Notes under the pieces: model-generated
Database searches by the model: none
Told to the model about the DNA's origin: nothing
Seen by the model: only the letters and a program-made list of their open reading frames with translations
Program-made: the position numbers and the translations under genes
Assembly: GCA_964463375.1 (NCBI GenBank)
Contig: CAYXBQ010000009.1
Coordinates: 16,390-80,389 of the forward strand
Origin: UMGS1696 sp964463375
GTDB taxonomy: Bacteria; Bacillota; Clostridia; Oscillospirales; CAG-272
Direction of reading: 5' to 3'
Length of the DNA stretch: 64,000 bases
Part shown: in pieces, positions 15,932 to 24,263 of the stretch
How the letters are laid out: every line of letters starts with the position of its first letter
How positions within the stretch are numbered: position 1 is the first letter of the stretch

Positions 15932-17143
15932 ATGTATAAGAAGCAGGAGTGTGTGGCAATGCTGTTGGCTGGCGGGCAGGGAAGCCGTCTATACACACTG
16001 ACGGAGAAGACCGCAAAGCCCGCTGTCCCCTACGGCGGCAAGTACCGGATCATCGATTTTCCCATGTCCAACTGCGTGAATTCCGGCATCTATACCGTGG
16101 GCGTGCTGACCCAGTACCAGCCCCTGGTGCTCAACGAATACATAGGCAACGGTAGCCCCTGGGATCTGGACCGCGGCCAAAGCGGCGCAACGGTACTGCC
16201 CCCTTACCAGGGCAAGGATGGTGCGGACTGGTACAAGGGTACCGCCAACGCCATCTACCAGAACCTGAATTTCATCCGTCGCTATGACCCGGAATATGTG
16301 CTGATCCTCTCCGGTGACCACATTTATAAAATGGACTACAACCGTATGCTGGAGGCACACAAGGCCAAAAACGCCGACTGCACCATCGCCGTACTGGAGG
16401 TGAGCCTGGAAGAGGCAAGCCGGTTTGGCATCATGAACACCGACGACCAGATGCGGATCTTAGAGTTTGAAGAAAAGCCCAAGGTACCGAAAAGCACCAA
16501 GGCATCCATGGGGATATACATTTTCAACCGTGAACTGTTGGAGCGGTACCTGATCGAGGACGAAGCGGATCCCGCCTCCTCCAAGGACTTCGGCAAAAAT
16601 ATCATCCCCCGCATGCTGGAGGACGGACGCAGAATGTACGCCTACCCCTTCAAGGGCTATTGGAAGGACGTAGGGACCATCCAGTCTCTGTGGGAAGCCA
16701 ATATGGATCTGCTGGACGAGGATACCGCCTTAGACCTGGCCGACCGGGAATGGCGCATCTACTCCCGGAACAACGCCGTCCCGCCCCATTTCGTAGGAAA
16801 CTACGCCAAGATCACCGGCTCCTTGATCACCGAAGGCTGTGAGATCGAAGGGATCGTGGAGAACTCCGTGCTGGCAAGCGGTGTCAAGGTGGCCCGTGGT
16901 GCCTACATCAAGGATGCCGTGATCCATTCCGGTGTGACCATTGGAGAAGGTGCCACTGTGAACTATTCCATCATCGACAGCGATACCACCATTGGTGCCG
17001 GTGCTGTGGTGGGTAGGACCCGCAGCGCAGACGAAAAGATCACCGTGGTGGGCTCGGATCTGACCATTTTGCCCGGCACCGATATTCCCGGCGGCAGCAT
17101 GGTGGATCGGACGTGGCTGGAAGCAAACAAGACGGAAAAGTGA
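15932..17143 (+). CDS. glgC: Glucose-1-phosphate adenylyltransferase, catalytic subunit
   Basis: Makes ADP-glucose from glucose-1-phosphate and ATP, the committed step of glycogen synthesis. 403 residues. The nucleotidyltransferase start is AMLLAGGQGSRLYTLTEKTAKPAVPYGGKYRIIDF, with the catalytic Asp region LSGDHIYKMDY and the sugar-phosphate site FEEKPKVPKS. The C-terminus is a left-handed beta-helix of hexapeptide repeats (SVLASGVKVARGAYI). Ribosome-binding site gtgaggtg. Followed closely by glgD, its partner subunit. Confidence 0.97.
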   Translation: MYKKQECVAMLLAGGQGSRLYTLTEKTAKPAVPYGGKYRIIDFPMSNCVNSGIYTVGVLTQYQPLVLNEYIGNGSPWDLDRGQSGATVLPPYQGKDGADWYKGTANAIYQNLNFIRRYDPEYVLILSGDHIYKMDYNRMLEAHKAKNADCTIAVLEVSLEEASRFGIMNTDDQMRILEFEEKPKVPKSTKASMGIYIFNRELLERYLIEDEADPASSKDFGKNIIPRMLEDGRRMYAYPFKGYWKDVGTIQSLWEANMDLLDEDTALDLADREWRIYSRNNAVPPHFVGNYAKITGSLITEGCEIEGIVENSVLASGVKVARGAYIKDAVIHSGVTIGEGATVNYSIIDSDTTIGAGAVVGRTRSADEKITVVGSDLTILPGTDIPGGSMVDRTWLEANKTEK

Positions 17144-17170
17144 ATCGGAAGAAAGGATGAATAACGAGAT

Positions 17171-18304
17171 ATGTCTGCAACTGGTATTATTTTTTCCAAC
17201 ATACATGACAACAATATTCCGGAGCTGACCCGGCTGCGTACCATCGCCTCGGTGCCCTTTGCCTGCCGGTATCGGCTCATCGACTTTACGCTGTCCAATA
17301 TGGTAAACTCGAACATTTTCAATATAGACCTGATCACGCACCTGAACTATCACTCCCTCATGGATCACATCGGTTCCGGTAAGGACTGGGATCTGGCAAG
17401 ACGCTCCGGTGGTATCAAGATCCTGCCGCCCTACATCACCGCCTATGCCAGTGCCTCGAACAACCAGTACCAGACCCGTCTGGAGGCACTGAAGGGTGTG
17501 AGCCACTCTATCCAGATGATCACGGACGAATACGTGGTGCTGTCCGACTGCGACGTGATCTGCAACGTGGATTTCAACGACATCATCGACTACCACATCA
17601 AGACCAACGCCGACATCACGGTGGCGGTGAAGACCATGGAGCTGACCCCGGAGCAGGCACGGATCAATGTGCTGTACACCTCCGACGAAGAAGGCCGGAT
17701 CACAGATATTCTGTCCTATCCCACCAACTTCAGCGGTCAGGCAGACGTGTCCTTGAACATCGTAGTGATGAATACGAAATATTTGCAGGAGCTGGTGCTG
17801 GATGCGGTGGCGCACAACTACGTGAGCATGACCCGAGACATCATGGCACGGAACCGGAAGCACATGAACTACCGGGTATACAAATACGACGGCTACTTTG
17901 CCACCATCACTTCCTTTGCAGAATATTACGCACACAGCATGAATCTGCTGACCGATCCGGCGGCACGTGCGGCGCTGTTCAACGTGAAGAACCGCCCCAT
18001 CTACACCAAGGTACGTAACTCCGTTCCCACCAACTACGGCCAGAATGCCATGGTGAAAAATTCCATGATCGCCGACGGCTGCGACATCCAGGGGACGGTG
18101 GAGAACTGCATCCTGTTCCGTGGGGTCAAGATCGGCCGCAATGCCACGGTGAAAAACTGCATCCTCATGCAGGACACCATCGTTGGCGACGGCGCATTCC
18201 TGAACCATGTGATCACCGACAAAAACGCCGTGGTGCGGGACAATCGTATGTTGGCCGGTGCCGATGTACAGCCGTTCTACATCACCAAAGGGAAAATGAT
18301 CTAA
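17171..18304 (+). CDS. glgD: Glucose-1-phosphate adenylyltransferase subunit GlgD
   Basis: Non-catalytic or regulatory partner of GlgC in Firmicutes. 377 residues. It has the same two-domain fold, but the N-terminal nucleotide loop AGGxGxR of GlgC is replaced (SATGIIFSNIHDNNIPELT), which is the hallmark of GlgD. Beta-helix repeats at the C-terminus (FRGVKIGRNATVKNCILMQDTIVG). The ribosome-binding site is weak: aaagga lies 13 bases upstream and opens a different frame. Confidence 0.95.
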   Translation: MSATGIIFSNIHDNNIPELTRLRTIASVPFACRYRLIDFTLSNMVNSNIFNIDLITHLNYHSLMDHIGSGKDWDLARRSGGIKILPPYITAYASASNNQYQTRLEALKGVSHSIQMITDEYVVLSDCDVICNVDFNDIIDYHIKTNADITVAVKTMELTPEQARINVLYTSDEEGRITDILSYPTNFSGQADVSLNIVVMNTKYLQELVLDAVAHNYVSMTRDIMARNRKHMNYRVYKYDGYFATITSFAEYYAHSMNLLTDPAARAALFNVKNRPIYTKVRNSVPTNYGQNAMVKNSMIADGCDIQGTVENCILFRGVKIGRNATVKNCILMQDTIVGDGAFLNHVITDKNAVVRDNRMLAGADVQPFYITKGKMI

Positions 18305-18328
18305 CTGTAATTTAGCGAGGGTATGATT

Positions 18329-19765
18329 ATGAAAATTCTCTATGCTGCATCGGAAGCGTTACCCTTTGCCTCCACAGGCGGTCTGGCTGATGTGGTTGGC
18401 TCACTGCCGGGAGCGGTGAAAAAAGAGCTGGGCAAGGACGCGGACATTCGAGTGGTCATCCCGCTGTATCCGTCCATCCGGCAAAAATTCGCCGAGGAGA
18501 TCGAGCTGATCTGTGAAATGAACGTAAAGCTTGCCTGGCGAAACCAATACTGCGGGATCTGGCAGACCAAGCGGGACGGCGTGACCTTCTACTTTATCGA
18601 TAACGAATATTATTTCAACCGTGCGGCTCTGTACGGCTCCTTCGACGATGGGGAACGGTTTGCGTATTTCGGCAAGGCGATACTGGAGCTGATGGCGGCG
18701 GTGGACTTCTATCCCGATGTGCTGCACGCCAACGACTGGCAAACGGCTCCCGCTGTGATCTACCTGAAGCGGAAGTACGCCCATCTGGAGGCCTACCAAA
18801 AGATCCGCACCCTGTTCACCATCCACAACATCGACTATCAGGGTATCTATGATTTCACCATCTTAGGCGACGTGTTCGAGCTGGCGGAGTGGGATAGAAA
18901 TATCGTGGAATACAACGGCTGCATCAATCTGCTCAAGGGAGCCATCGTGTGTGCCGATCAGGTCAGCACCGTCAGCAGCCGCTATGCCGACGAGATCCTG
19001 ACCGAATACTATGCCAGCGGTCTGCACTATATCCTGCGTGCCAGCGAAGACAAGCTGTGCGGCATCGTGAACGGCATCGATGTGGACTACTATAATGCCG
19101 AAAAAGACCCGGAGATCGCCGCCAACTTTACCGTAGAAGATCTCTCCGGCAAGGCAGCGTGCAAAGAAAAATTGGAGGAGATCTGCGGTTTCCAGCATGA
19201 CGAGAGTGCCCCCATCGTAGCCATGGTGTCTCGGCTGGCATCCCACAAGGGCTTTGATCTGGTGACCCGTGTGATCGACGAAATACTCACGGAGACAAAT
19301 ATCCGTTTTGCGCTGCTGGGTACCGGTGAGAGTGCGCTGGAGGACTTCTTCACCCACCTGACCGAGCGTTTCCCCGGCCGTGTCTGCGTGAAGTTAGAGT
19401 ACAACAAATCCCTGTCCAAGGCGTTCTATGCGGGTGCTGATATGTTCCTCATGCCCTCCAAGAGCGAACCCTGCGGACTGGCCCAGATGATCGCATCCCG
19501 GTACGGCACCGTGCCGATCGTGCGGGAGACCGGCGGGCTCTACGACACCATCCATCCCTACAATGCAGAGACCGGAGAGGGCAACGGCTTCACCTTTGCC
19601 AACTACAATGCCCACGATATGAAGCACGTGGTGGAAATGGCGGCAGCGCTGTTCACAACGGAGCCGGAAAAGTGGCTGGATTTGGTGAAAAACGTCATGA
19701 AAGTGGATTTTTCGTGGAGCGTTTCAGCAAAAAAATATATTGCTATTTATAACAAATTGCAGTAA
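18329..19765 (+). CDS. glgA: Glycogen synthase (ADP-glucose type)
   Basis: GT5 enzyme that extends alpha-1,4-glucan from ADP-glucose. 478 residues from the ATG at 18329; the ATG at 18323 is an alternative but lies too close to gcgagg. Key motifs: STGGLADVVGSLPGA with the ADP-glucose-binding stretch near the N-terminus, VLHANDWQTA, TIHNIDYQGIY, VSRLASHKGFDLV and the C-terminal SKSEPCGLAQMIASRYGTVPIVRETGGL. Fourth gene of the glg run. Confidence 0.97.
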   Translation: MKILYAASEALPFASTGGLADVVGSLPGAVKKELGKDADIRVVIPLYPSIRQKFAEEIELICEMNVKLAWRNQYCGIWQTKRDGVTFYFIDNEYYFNRAALYGSFDDGERFAYFGKAILELMAAVDFYPDVLHANDWQTAPAVIYLKRKYAHLEAYQKIRTLFTIHNIDYQGIYDFTILGDVFELAEWDRNIVEYNGCINLLKGAIVCADQVSTVSSRYADEILTEYYASGLHYILRASEDKLCGIVNGIDVDYYNAEKDPEIAANFTVEDLSGKAACKEKLEEICGFQHDESAPIVAMVSRLASHKGFDLVTRVIDEILTETNIRFALLGTGESALEDFFTHLTERFPGRVCVKLEYNKSLSKAFYAGADMFLMPSKSEPCGLAQMIASRYGTVPIVRETGGLYDTIHPYNAETGEGNGFTFANYNAHDMKHVVEMAAALFTTEPEKWLDLVKNVMKVDFSWSVSAKKYIAIYNKLQ

Positions 19766-19808
19766 AATAATATGGATGTGATTTGTGGGTTTCCCCTCAC
19801 ACGCCAAT

Positions 19809-19850
19809 CGGAAAACGGCAGACACAGCATCTGCCTTTTCTGGTTTTCCG
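19809..19850 (+). promoter_or_regulatory. Two-part stem-loop between glgA and glgP
   Basis: Inner stem ggcaga (19817-19822) with tctgcc (19830-19835), followed by ttttct; outer stem cggaaaac (19809-19816) with gttttccg (19843-19850). The inner hairpin plus T-run resembles a terminator, and the outer pairing would close over it. Could be an attenuator or an mRNA processing site. Confidence 0.6.
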
Positions 19851-19897
19851 GGGGATCCGCACCACGTACCCAAACCGAAAGGAAACAATATAGAATT

Positions 19898-22318
19898 ATG
19901 TACACCATCACAGAACCCCAAATCGAAGAAGCCCTGCGTACCAAGCTGGCTCGATACTTTGGTGTGAAGCCGGAGGAAGCCGACCCGGAGCAGATATACA
20001 AAGCCACCCTCATGAGCGTGAAGGATATCCTCACCGAAAAGAGACAGGATTTCCATGAGAAGGCAAAGAAGCAAAGACCCAAAAAGGTCTACTACCTGTG
20101 CATGGAATTTCTCATCGGCCCTTCTCTGCGGAACAACCTGATGAACCTGGGGCTGGCGGACAGCTATCGGCAGGTGCTGTCCCGGATGGGCTATGACCTG
20201 GACGACATCTACGAAATGGAACCGGATCCGGGTCTGGGTAACGGCGGTCTGGGACGACTGGCTGCCTGCTTCATGGATGCCCTGACCGCACAGAACTACC
20301 ACGCCACCGGCTTCTCCATTTGTTATGAATATGGTCTGTTCAAGCAAAAGATCATCGATGGCAACCAGGTGGAGCTGCCGGACAGCTGGATGAGCGGGGG
20401 AGACACCTGGCTGGTGCCCCGTACCGACAAGGCCTTTGACATCCATTTAGGCGGTACTGTGAAGGAAGAATGGAAGGACGGCAAGTGCGCCATTTCCTAC
20501 GACAACGACGAGGTGGTTCGGGCAGTCCCCTACGATATGATGATCTCCGGCGCAGACTGCGAGGCAGTGAACGTGCTGCGGCTGTGGAAGGCTGTGGACA
20601 CCAGCCAGTTTAATATGGCACTGTTCTCCCAGGGGCAGTACGTGCAGGCCATGGAGGCCTCCTCCAACGCTGAGGTGATCTCCAAGGTGCTGTATCCCTC
20701 TGACGACCATGACGAAGGCAAGCTCCTGCGCCTGACCCAGCAGTATTTCTTAGTGTCTGCGTCCCTGCAAAGCATCATCAGCGACCACCTGACCGCCTAC
20801 GGTACCCTGTACAACTTTGCCGACAAGGTAGCCATCCACATCAACGACACCCACCCGGCACTGGTGATCCCGGAGCTGATGCGGATCCTCATGGACGTGT
20901 ACTCCTACTCCTGGGATGCCGCCTGGAACGTGGTGACCAAGGTCGTGTCCTACACCAACCATACGGTACTGCCGGAAGCACTGGAAAAGTGGAATGTATA
21001 CCTGTTCCGCATGAAGCTGCCCCGGATCTATATGATCATCGAGGAGATCAACCGGCGGCTGTGTGCGGACCTGTGGAATATGTACCCCGGCGACTGGGAC
21101 CGGATCTCCCGCATGGCCATCGTGGGCTATTCCCAGGTGCGCATGGCAAACCTCAGCGTGGCAGCCTCCCATACGGTCAACGGCGTGTCGGCACTCCATT
21201 CCGACATCCTGAAAAAGACGGTGTTCCACGACTACTACAAAGCCATGCCGTATAAATTTACAAATGTAACAAACGGGATCGCCCACCGGCGTTGGCTGTG
21301 CTATTCCAATCCGGGTCTGTCCGCATTGCTGGATGAGACCATCGGCACCGACTACCGCAAGCAGCCGGAGACCCTTTCTGCCTTCAAAAAGTACGAAAAC
21401 GACGAGGGCATTCTGCAAAGACTGCAGGAGATCAAAGCCGAGAACAAGCTGGAACTATCTAAATATGTGTTCAACAAGACCGGCATCGCACTGGATGTAG
21501 GTTCCGTGTTCGACGTGCAGGTGAAGCGGATGCATGAGTACAAGAGACAGCTGCTCAATGTGCTCAAGATCATCACCCTGTACAACGAGATCAGAGAGAA
21601 TCCCAATGGGGACTATACCCCCAGTACCTTCATCTTCGGCGGCAAGGCAGCACCGGGTTACTATATGGCCAAGGACATCATCAAGCTGATCTGGAGCTTA
21701 GGGGAAGAGATCCGCAAGGATAAAAAGGTGCGTGAGCTGCTGCAGGTGCTGTATCTGGAGGATTACAACGTCAGCACTGCCGAGGTACTCATGCCTGCCT
21801 CCGACATCAGCGAACAGATCAGTTTGGCCGGCAAGGAGGCCAGCGGTACCGGCTGCATGAAATTCATGATCAACGGTGCCTTGACCATTGGTACTTTGGA
21901 TGGTGCCAACGTGGAAATGAAGGAAGCGGTGGGAGACGACAACATCTTCATCTTCGGCTTGAACGCAGAGGAAGTGGACAGCTTGTGGCGGCAGGGCTAT
22001 TCGTCTCGGCTGTACTACGACACCAACGAACGGCTGCGCTCCACCATCGATCGGCTGAGAGGCAGCTTTGCCGGAAACAGCTTCCACGATATGGTGGGCT
22101 ATTTCCTGTACAGCCACGGCGTGTCCGACCCCTATATGTGTCTGGCCGACTACGAATCCTATATGAACGAATACGCCCGCATGCTGCAGGTATACCGGGA
22201 TAAGACCGTGTGGACGAAGAAGTCTCTGGTCAATATCGCCGGTGCCGGATTCTTTGCCGCCGACCGCAGCATCCGGGAATACGCCGAAAACATCTGGCAC
22301 ACCACGCCGGTACGGTGA
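19898..22318 (+). CDS. glgP: Glycogen/alpha-glucan phosphorylase
   Basis: GT35 enzyme releasing glucose-1-phosphate from alpha-1,4-glucan. 806 residues from the ATG at 19898, which has aaagga upstream; the longer frame from 19772 would translate the stem-loop. Motifs include EPDPGLGNGGLGRLAACFMDA, NDTHPALVIPELMRIL, the GTGxxK PLP signature EASGTGCMKFMINGALTIGTLDGANVE (catalytic Lys), and RMHEYKRQLLNVL. Provides the breakdown arm within a synthesis operon. Confidence 0.97.
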   Translation: MYTITEPQIEEALRTKLARYFGVKPEEADPEQIYKATLMSVKDILTEKRQDFHEKAKKQRPKKVYYLCMEFLIGPSLRNNLMNLGLADSYRQVLSRMGYDLDDIYEMEPDPGLGNGGLGRLAACFMDALTAQNYHATGFSICYEYGLFKQKIIDGNQVELPDSWMSGGDTWLVPRTDKAFDIHLGGTVKEEWKDGKCAISYDNDEVVRAVPYDMMISGADCEAVNVLRLWKAVDTSQFNMALFSQGQYVQAMEASSNAEVISKVLYPSDDHDEGKLLRLTQQYFLVSASLQSIISDHLTAYGTLYNFADKVAIHINDTHPALVIPELMRILMDVYSYSWDAAWNVVTKVVSYTNHTVLPEALEKWNVYLFRMKLPRIYMIIEEINRRLCADLWNMYPGDWDRISRMAIVGYSQVRMANLSVAASHTVNGVSALHSDILKKTVFHDYYKAMPYKFTNVTNGIAHRRWLCYSNPGLSALLDETIGTDYRKQPETLSAFKKYENDEGILQRLQEIKAENKLELSKYVFNKTGIALDVGSVFDVQVKRMHEYKRQLLNVLKIITLYNEIRENPNGDYTPSTFIFGGKAAPGYYMAKDIIKLIWSLGEEIRKDKKVRELLQVLYLEDYNVSTAEVLMPASDISEQISLAGKEASGTGCMKFMINGALTIGTLDGANVEMKEAVGDDNIFIFGLNAEEVDSLWRQGYSSRLYYDTNERLRSTIDRLRGSFAGNSFHDMVGYFLYSHGVSDPYMCLADYESYMNEYARMLQVYRDKTVWTKKSLVNIAGAGFFAADRSIREYAENIWHTTPVR

Positions 22319-22321
22319 TCC

Positions 22322-24244
22322 ATGCAATATTTTGAACACAAATATAGTAACACCCGTGACCTGTCTCTGTTTGGCGCCTTCTCCCAGGCAGAGACCATCA
22401 CCTTCACCCTGCTGCCGCCGCCGGAAACGGTCGTCACCTCTGTGACCATGGTGATCCACGGCGACGGTTGGGGACGGGAGACCTCTGTTTGGCGGGAATA
22501 TCCGCTGCATGACGGGGAAGAAAATAGGTTCACCGTCACCCTGTCCATGCAGCAGCTTTGCGACGATATGTCCATGGACGAGGGCGGCCTGTTCTATTAC
22601 CACTACCGGATCCTGACAGAAGAGGACGTGCTGCTGCTGGGCGGCGAAGAACCAACGACACTGACACCGGTGGTGGATGGGCAGGGGGAGAGACAGCTTC
22701 TCCTATATGATGCAAGCTATCGTCCGCCGGAGCAGATCGATGGGATCATGTACCATGTCTTTGTAGATCGCTTTGCGAAGACCGGTGTGGCTTGGCAGCA
22801 CCAAAAGCCCGGCACCGTGCTGGATACCAACTGGGAAGACGGGATCCCCCAATACGGTGCCTATCCGGGGGCAGAGGTGGCGAACAATGTTTTCTTTGGG
22901 GGAGACCTGTACGGTATCGCCGCCAACTTAGACTATATCGCCTCTTTGGGTACCAGCATCCTGTATCTCTCGCCCGTGTTCGATGCCGCCACGAACCACA
23001 AATACGACACAGCGGACTATCTCTCGGTAGATGCCATGTTCGGGGGAGACGAAGCCCTGCGGTTCCTCTGTGATGCGGCGAAAAAGTGGGGGATCCGGGT
23101 GATCTTAGACGGCGTATTCAACCACACCGGTTCGGATAGCATCTATTTCAATAAGGAAGGCCATTACGACTCCATAGGAGCCTACCAGTCGCCGGACTCG
23201 CCGTACGCCGATTGGTACACCTTTCGCAAGTTCCCGGACGACTACGAGTGCTGGTGGGGCGTGAAGATCTTGCCCAGGGTACGCAGCGGAAATGCAGACT
23301 ACCAACGGTTCATCTTTGAAAAGGTCATTCCCAAGTGGCGTGAAGCTGGCGTATACGGCTGGCGGCTGGACGTGGCCGATGAGCTGGACGATGGGTTCCT
23401 CACCGGTCTGCGGTCGGCTGTGCATGGGGAGAACGAAGGTGGGCAACCCACTGAAGATGGGCAACCCACTCTTAGTGGGTTACTCATCGGCGAGGTCTGG
23501 GAGGATGCCTCGGACAAGGTCAGCTACGGCACAAGACGGCAGTATCTCTACGGCAGACAGCTGGACGGCGTGATGAACTATCCCCTGCGGGATGCCGTGA
23601 TCCGCTATGTGCTTTCCGGAGATGTGGCGGCACTGCGGCAGGGGACGGAGCGGCTATACCGCCGGTATCCCAAGTGGGCCTCGGAAAACCAGATGAACAT
23701 CCTCTCCACCCACGACACCATCCGGATCCTGACCGCACTGGGTGGAGAGCCCATGGGAGAACACACCAACGACGAGCTTGCAGGCATGCACATGACCCCG
23801 GCACAGCGCACGATAGGCAAACGGCGGCTGCAGCTGGCCTATGGCATATTGGCTGCGCTTCCGGGGATCCCCTGCGTATATTATGGAGACGAGGTGGGGC
23901 TGGAAGGCTATCGAGATCCCTTCTGCCGCCGCCCCTTCCCCTGGCACAACATGGATCCCGATCTGCTGGATTGGTACCGCCGGGTAGGGCAGTGTCGCAA
24001 GCAGGAGAGCGCACTACACACAGGCGTATTACAGCTGCGGCAGGTGGACGAAACGGTGCTGTGCTTCACCCGAACAGGTACTGGTCGAACAGACGAAGGG
24101 CAGACGATCACCATTTGGGCAAACCGTGGAGAGGTGCCGGTAGAGATCGAACTCAAAACGGCTATGCGCTCTCTGCTGACGCAAACGACCATAGGTGCGG
24201 GAGCCTATAGCCTAAAACCCGGTGAGGTGCTGTGGCTGCAATAA
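22322..24244 (+). CDS. GH13 alpha-amylase family enzyme (neopullulanase/pullulanase-like)
   Basis: 640 residues, no signal peptide, so intracellular. A beta-sandwich-like N-terminal domain (about residues 1-125) precedes a GH13 barrel. Conserved regions: DGVFNHTG (region I), GWRLDVADEL (nucleophile Asp), GEVWED (acid Glu) and STHDTIR (region IV). The YYGDEVGLEGYRDPFCRRPFPW stretch resembles amylopullulanase and neopullulanase types, so debranching or maltodextrin hydrolysis is likely. Begins three bases after the glgP stop. Residues about 373-386 (GGQPTEDGQPT) are encoded by an 18-base tandem repeat just before the acid-Glu strand. Confidence 0.9.
   Translation: MQYFEHKYSNTRDLSLFGAFSQAETITFTLLPPPETVVTSVTMVIHGDGWGRETSVWREYPLHDGEENRFTVTLSMQQLCDDMSMDEGGLFYYHYRILTEEDVLLLGGEEPTTLTPVVDGQGERQLLLYDASYRPPEQIDGIMYHVFVDRFAKTGVAWQHQKPGTVLDTNWEDGIPQYGAYPGAEVANNVFFGGDLYGIAANLDYIASLGTSILYLSPVFDAATNHKYDTADYLSVDAMFGGDEALRFLCDAAKKWGIRVILDGVFNHTGSDSIYFNKEGHYDSIGAYQSPDSPYADWYTFRKFPDDYECWWGVKILPRVRSGNADYQRFIFEKVIPKWREAGVYGWRLDVADELDDGFLTGLRSAVHGENEGGQPTEDGQPTLSGLLIGEVWEDASDKVSYGTRRQYLYGRQLDGVMNYPLRDAVIRYVLSGDVAALRQGTERLYRRYPKWASENQMNILSTHDTIRILTALGGEPMGEHTNDELAGMHMTPAQRTIGKRRLQLAYGILAALPGIPCVYYGDEVGLEGYRDPFCRRPFPWHNMDPDLLDWYRRVGQCRKQESALHTGVLQLRQVDETVLCFTRTGTGRTDEGQTITIWANRGEVPVEIELKTAMRSLLTQTTIGAGAYSLKPGEVLWLQ
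23439..23479 (+). repeat. Tandem palindromic repeat inside the GH13 gene
   Basis: gggcaacccact occurs at 23441-23452 and again at 23459-23470 (period 18). Two perfect hairpins can form: gtggg/cccac (23439-23451) and cccact/agtggg (23465-23479). The reading frame is kept. Confidence 0.85.
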
Positions 24245-24263
24245 AACAATGGAGGAAAAAACG

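Noticed and set aside
16730..18208. 492-codon minus-strand frame opposite glgC/glgD
   Set aside because: Crosses the junction of two well-supported genes; a shadow.
19772..19897. N-terminal extension of GlgP
   Set aside because: Would translate the intergenic hairpin; the ATG at 19898 has a good ribosome-binding site and matches the family start.
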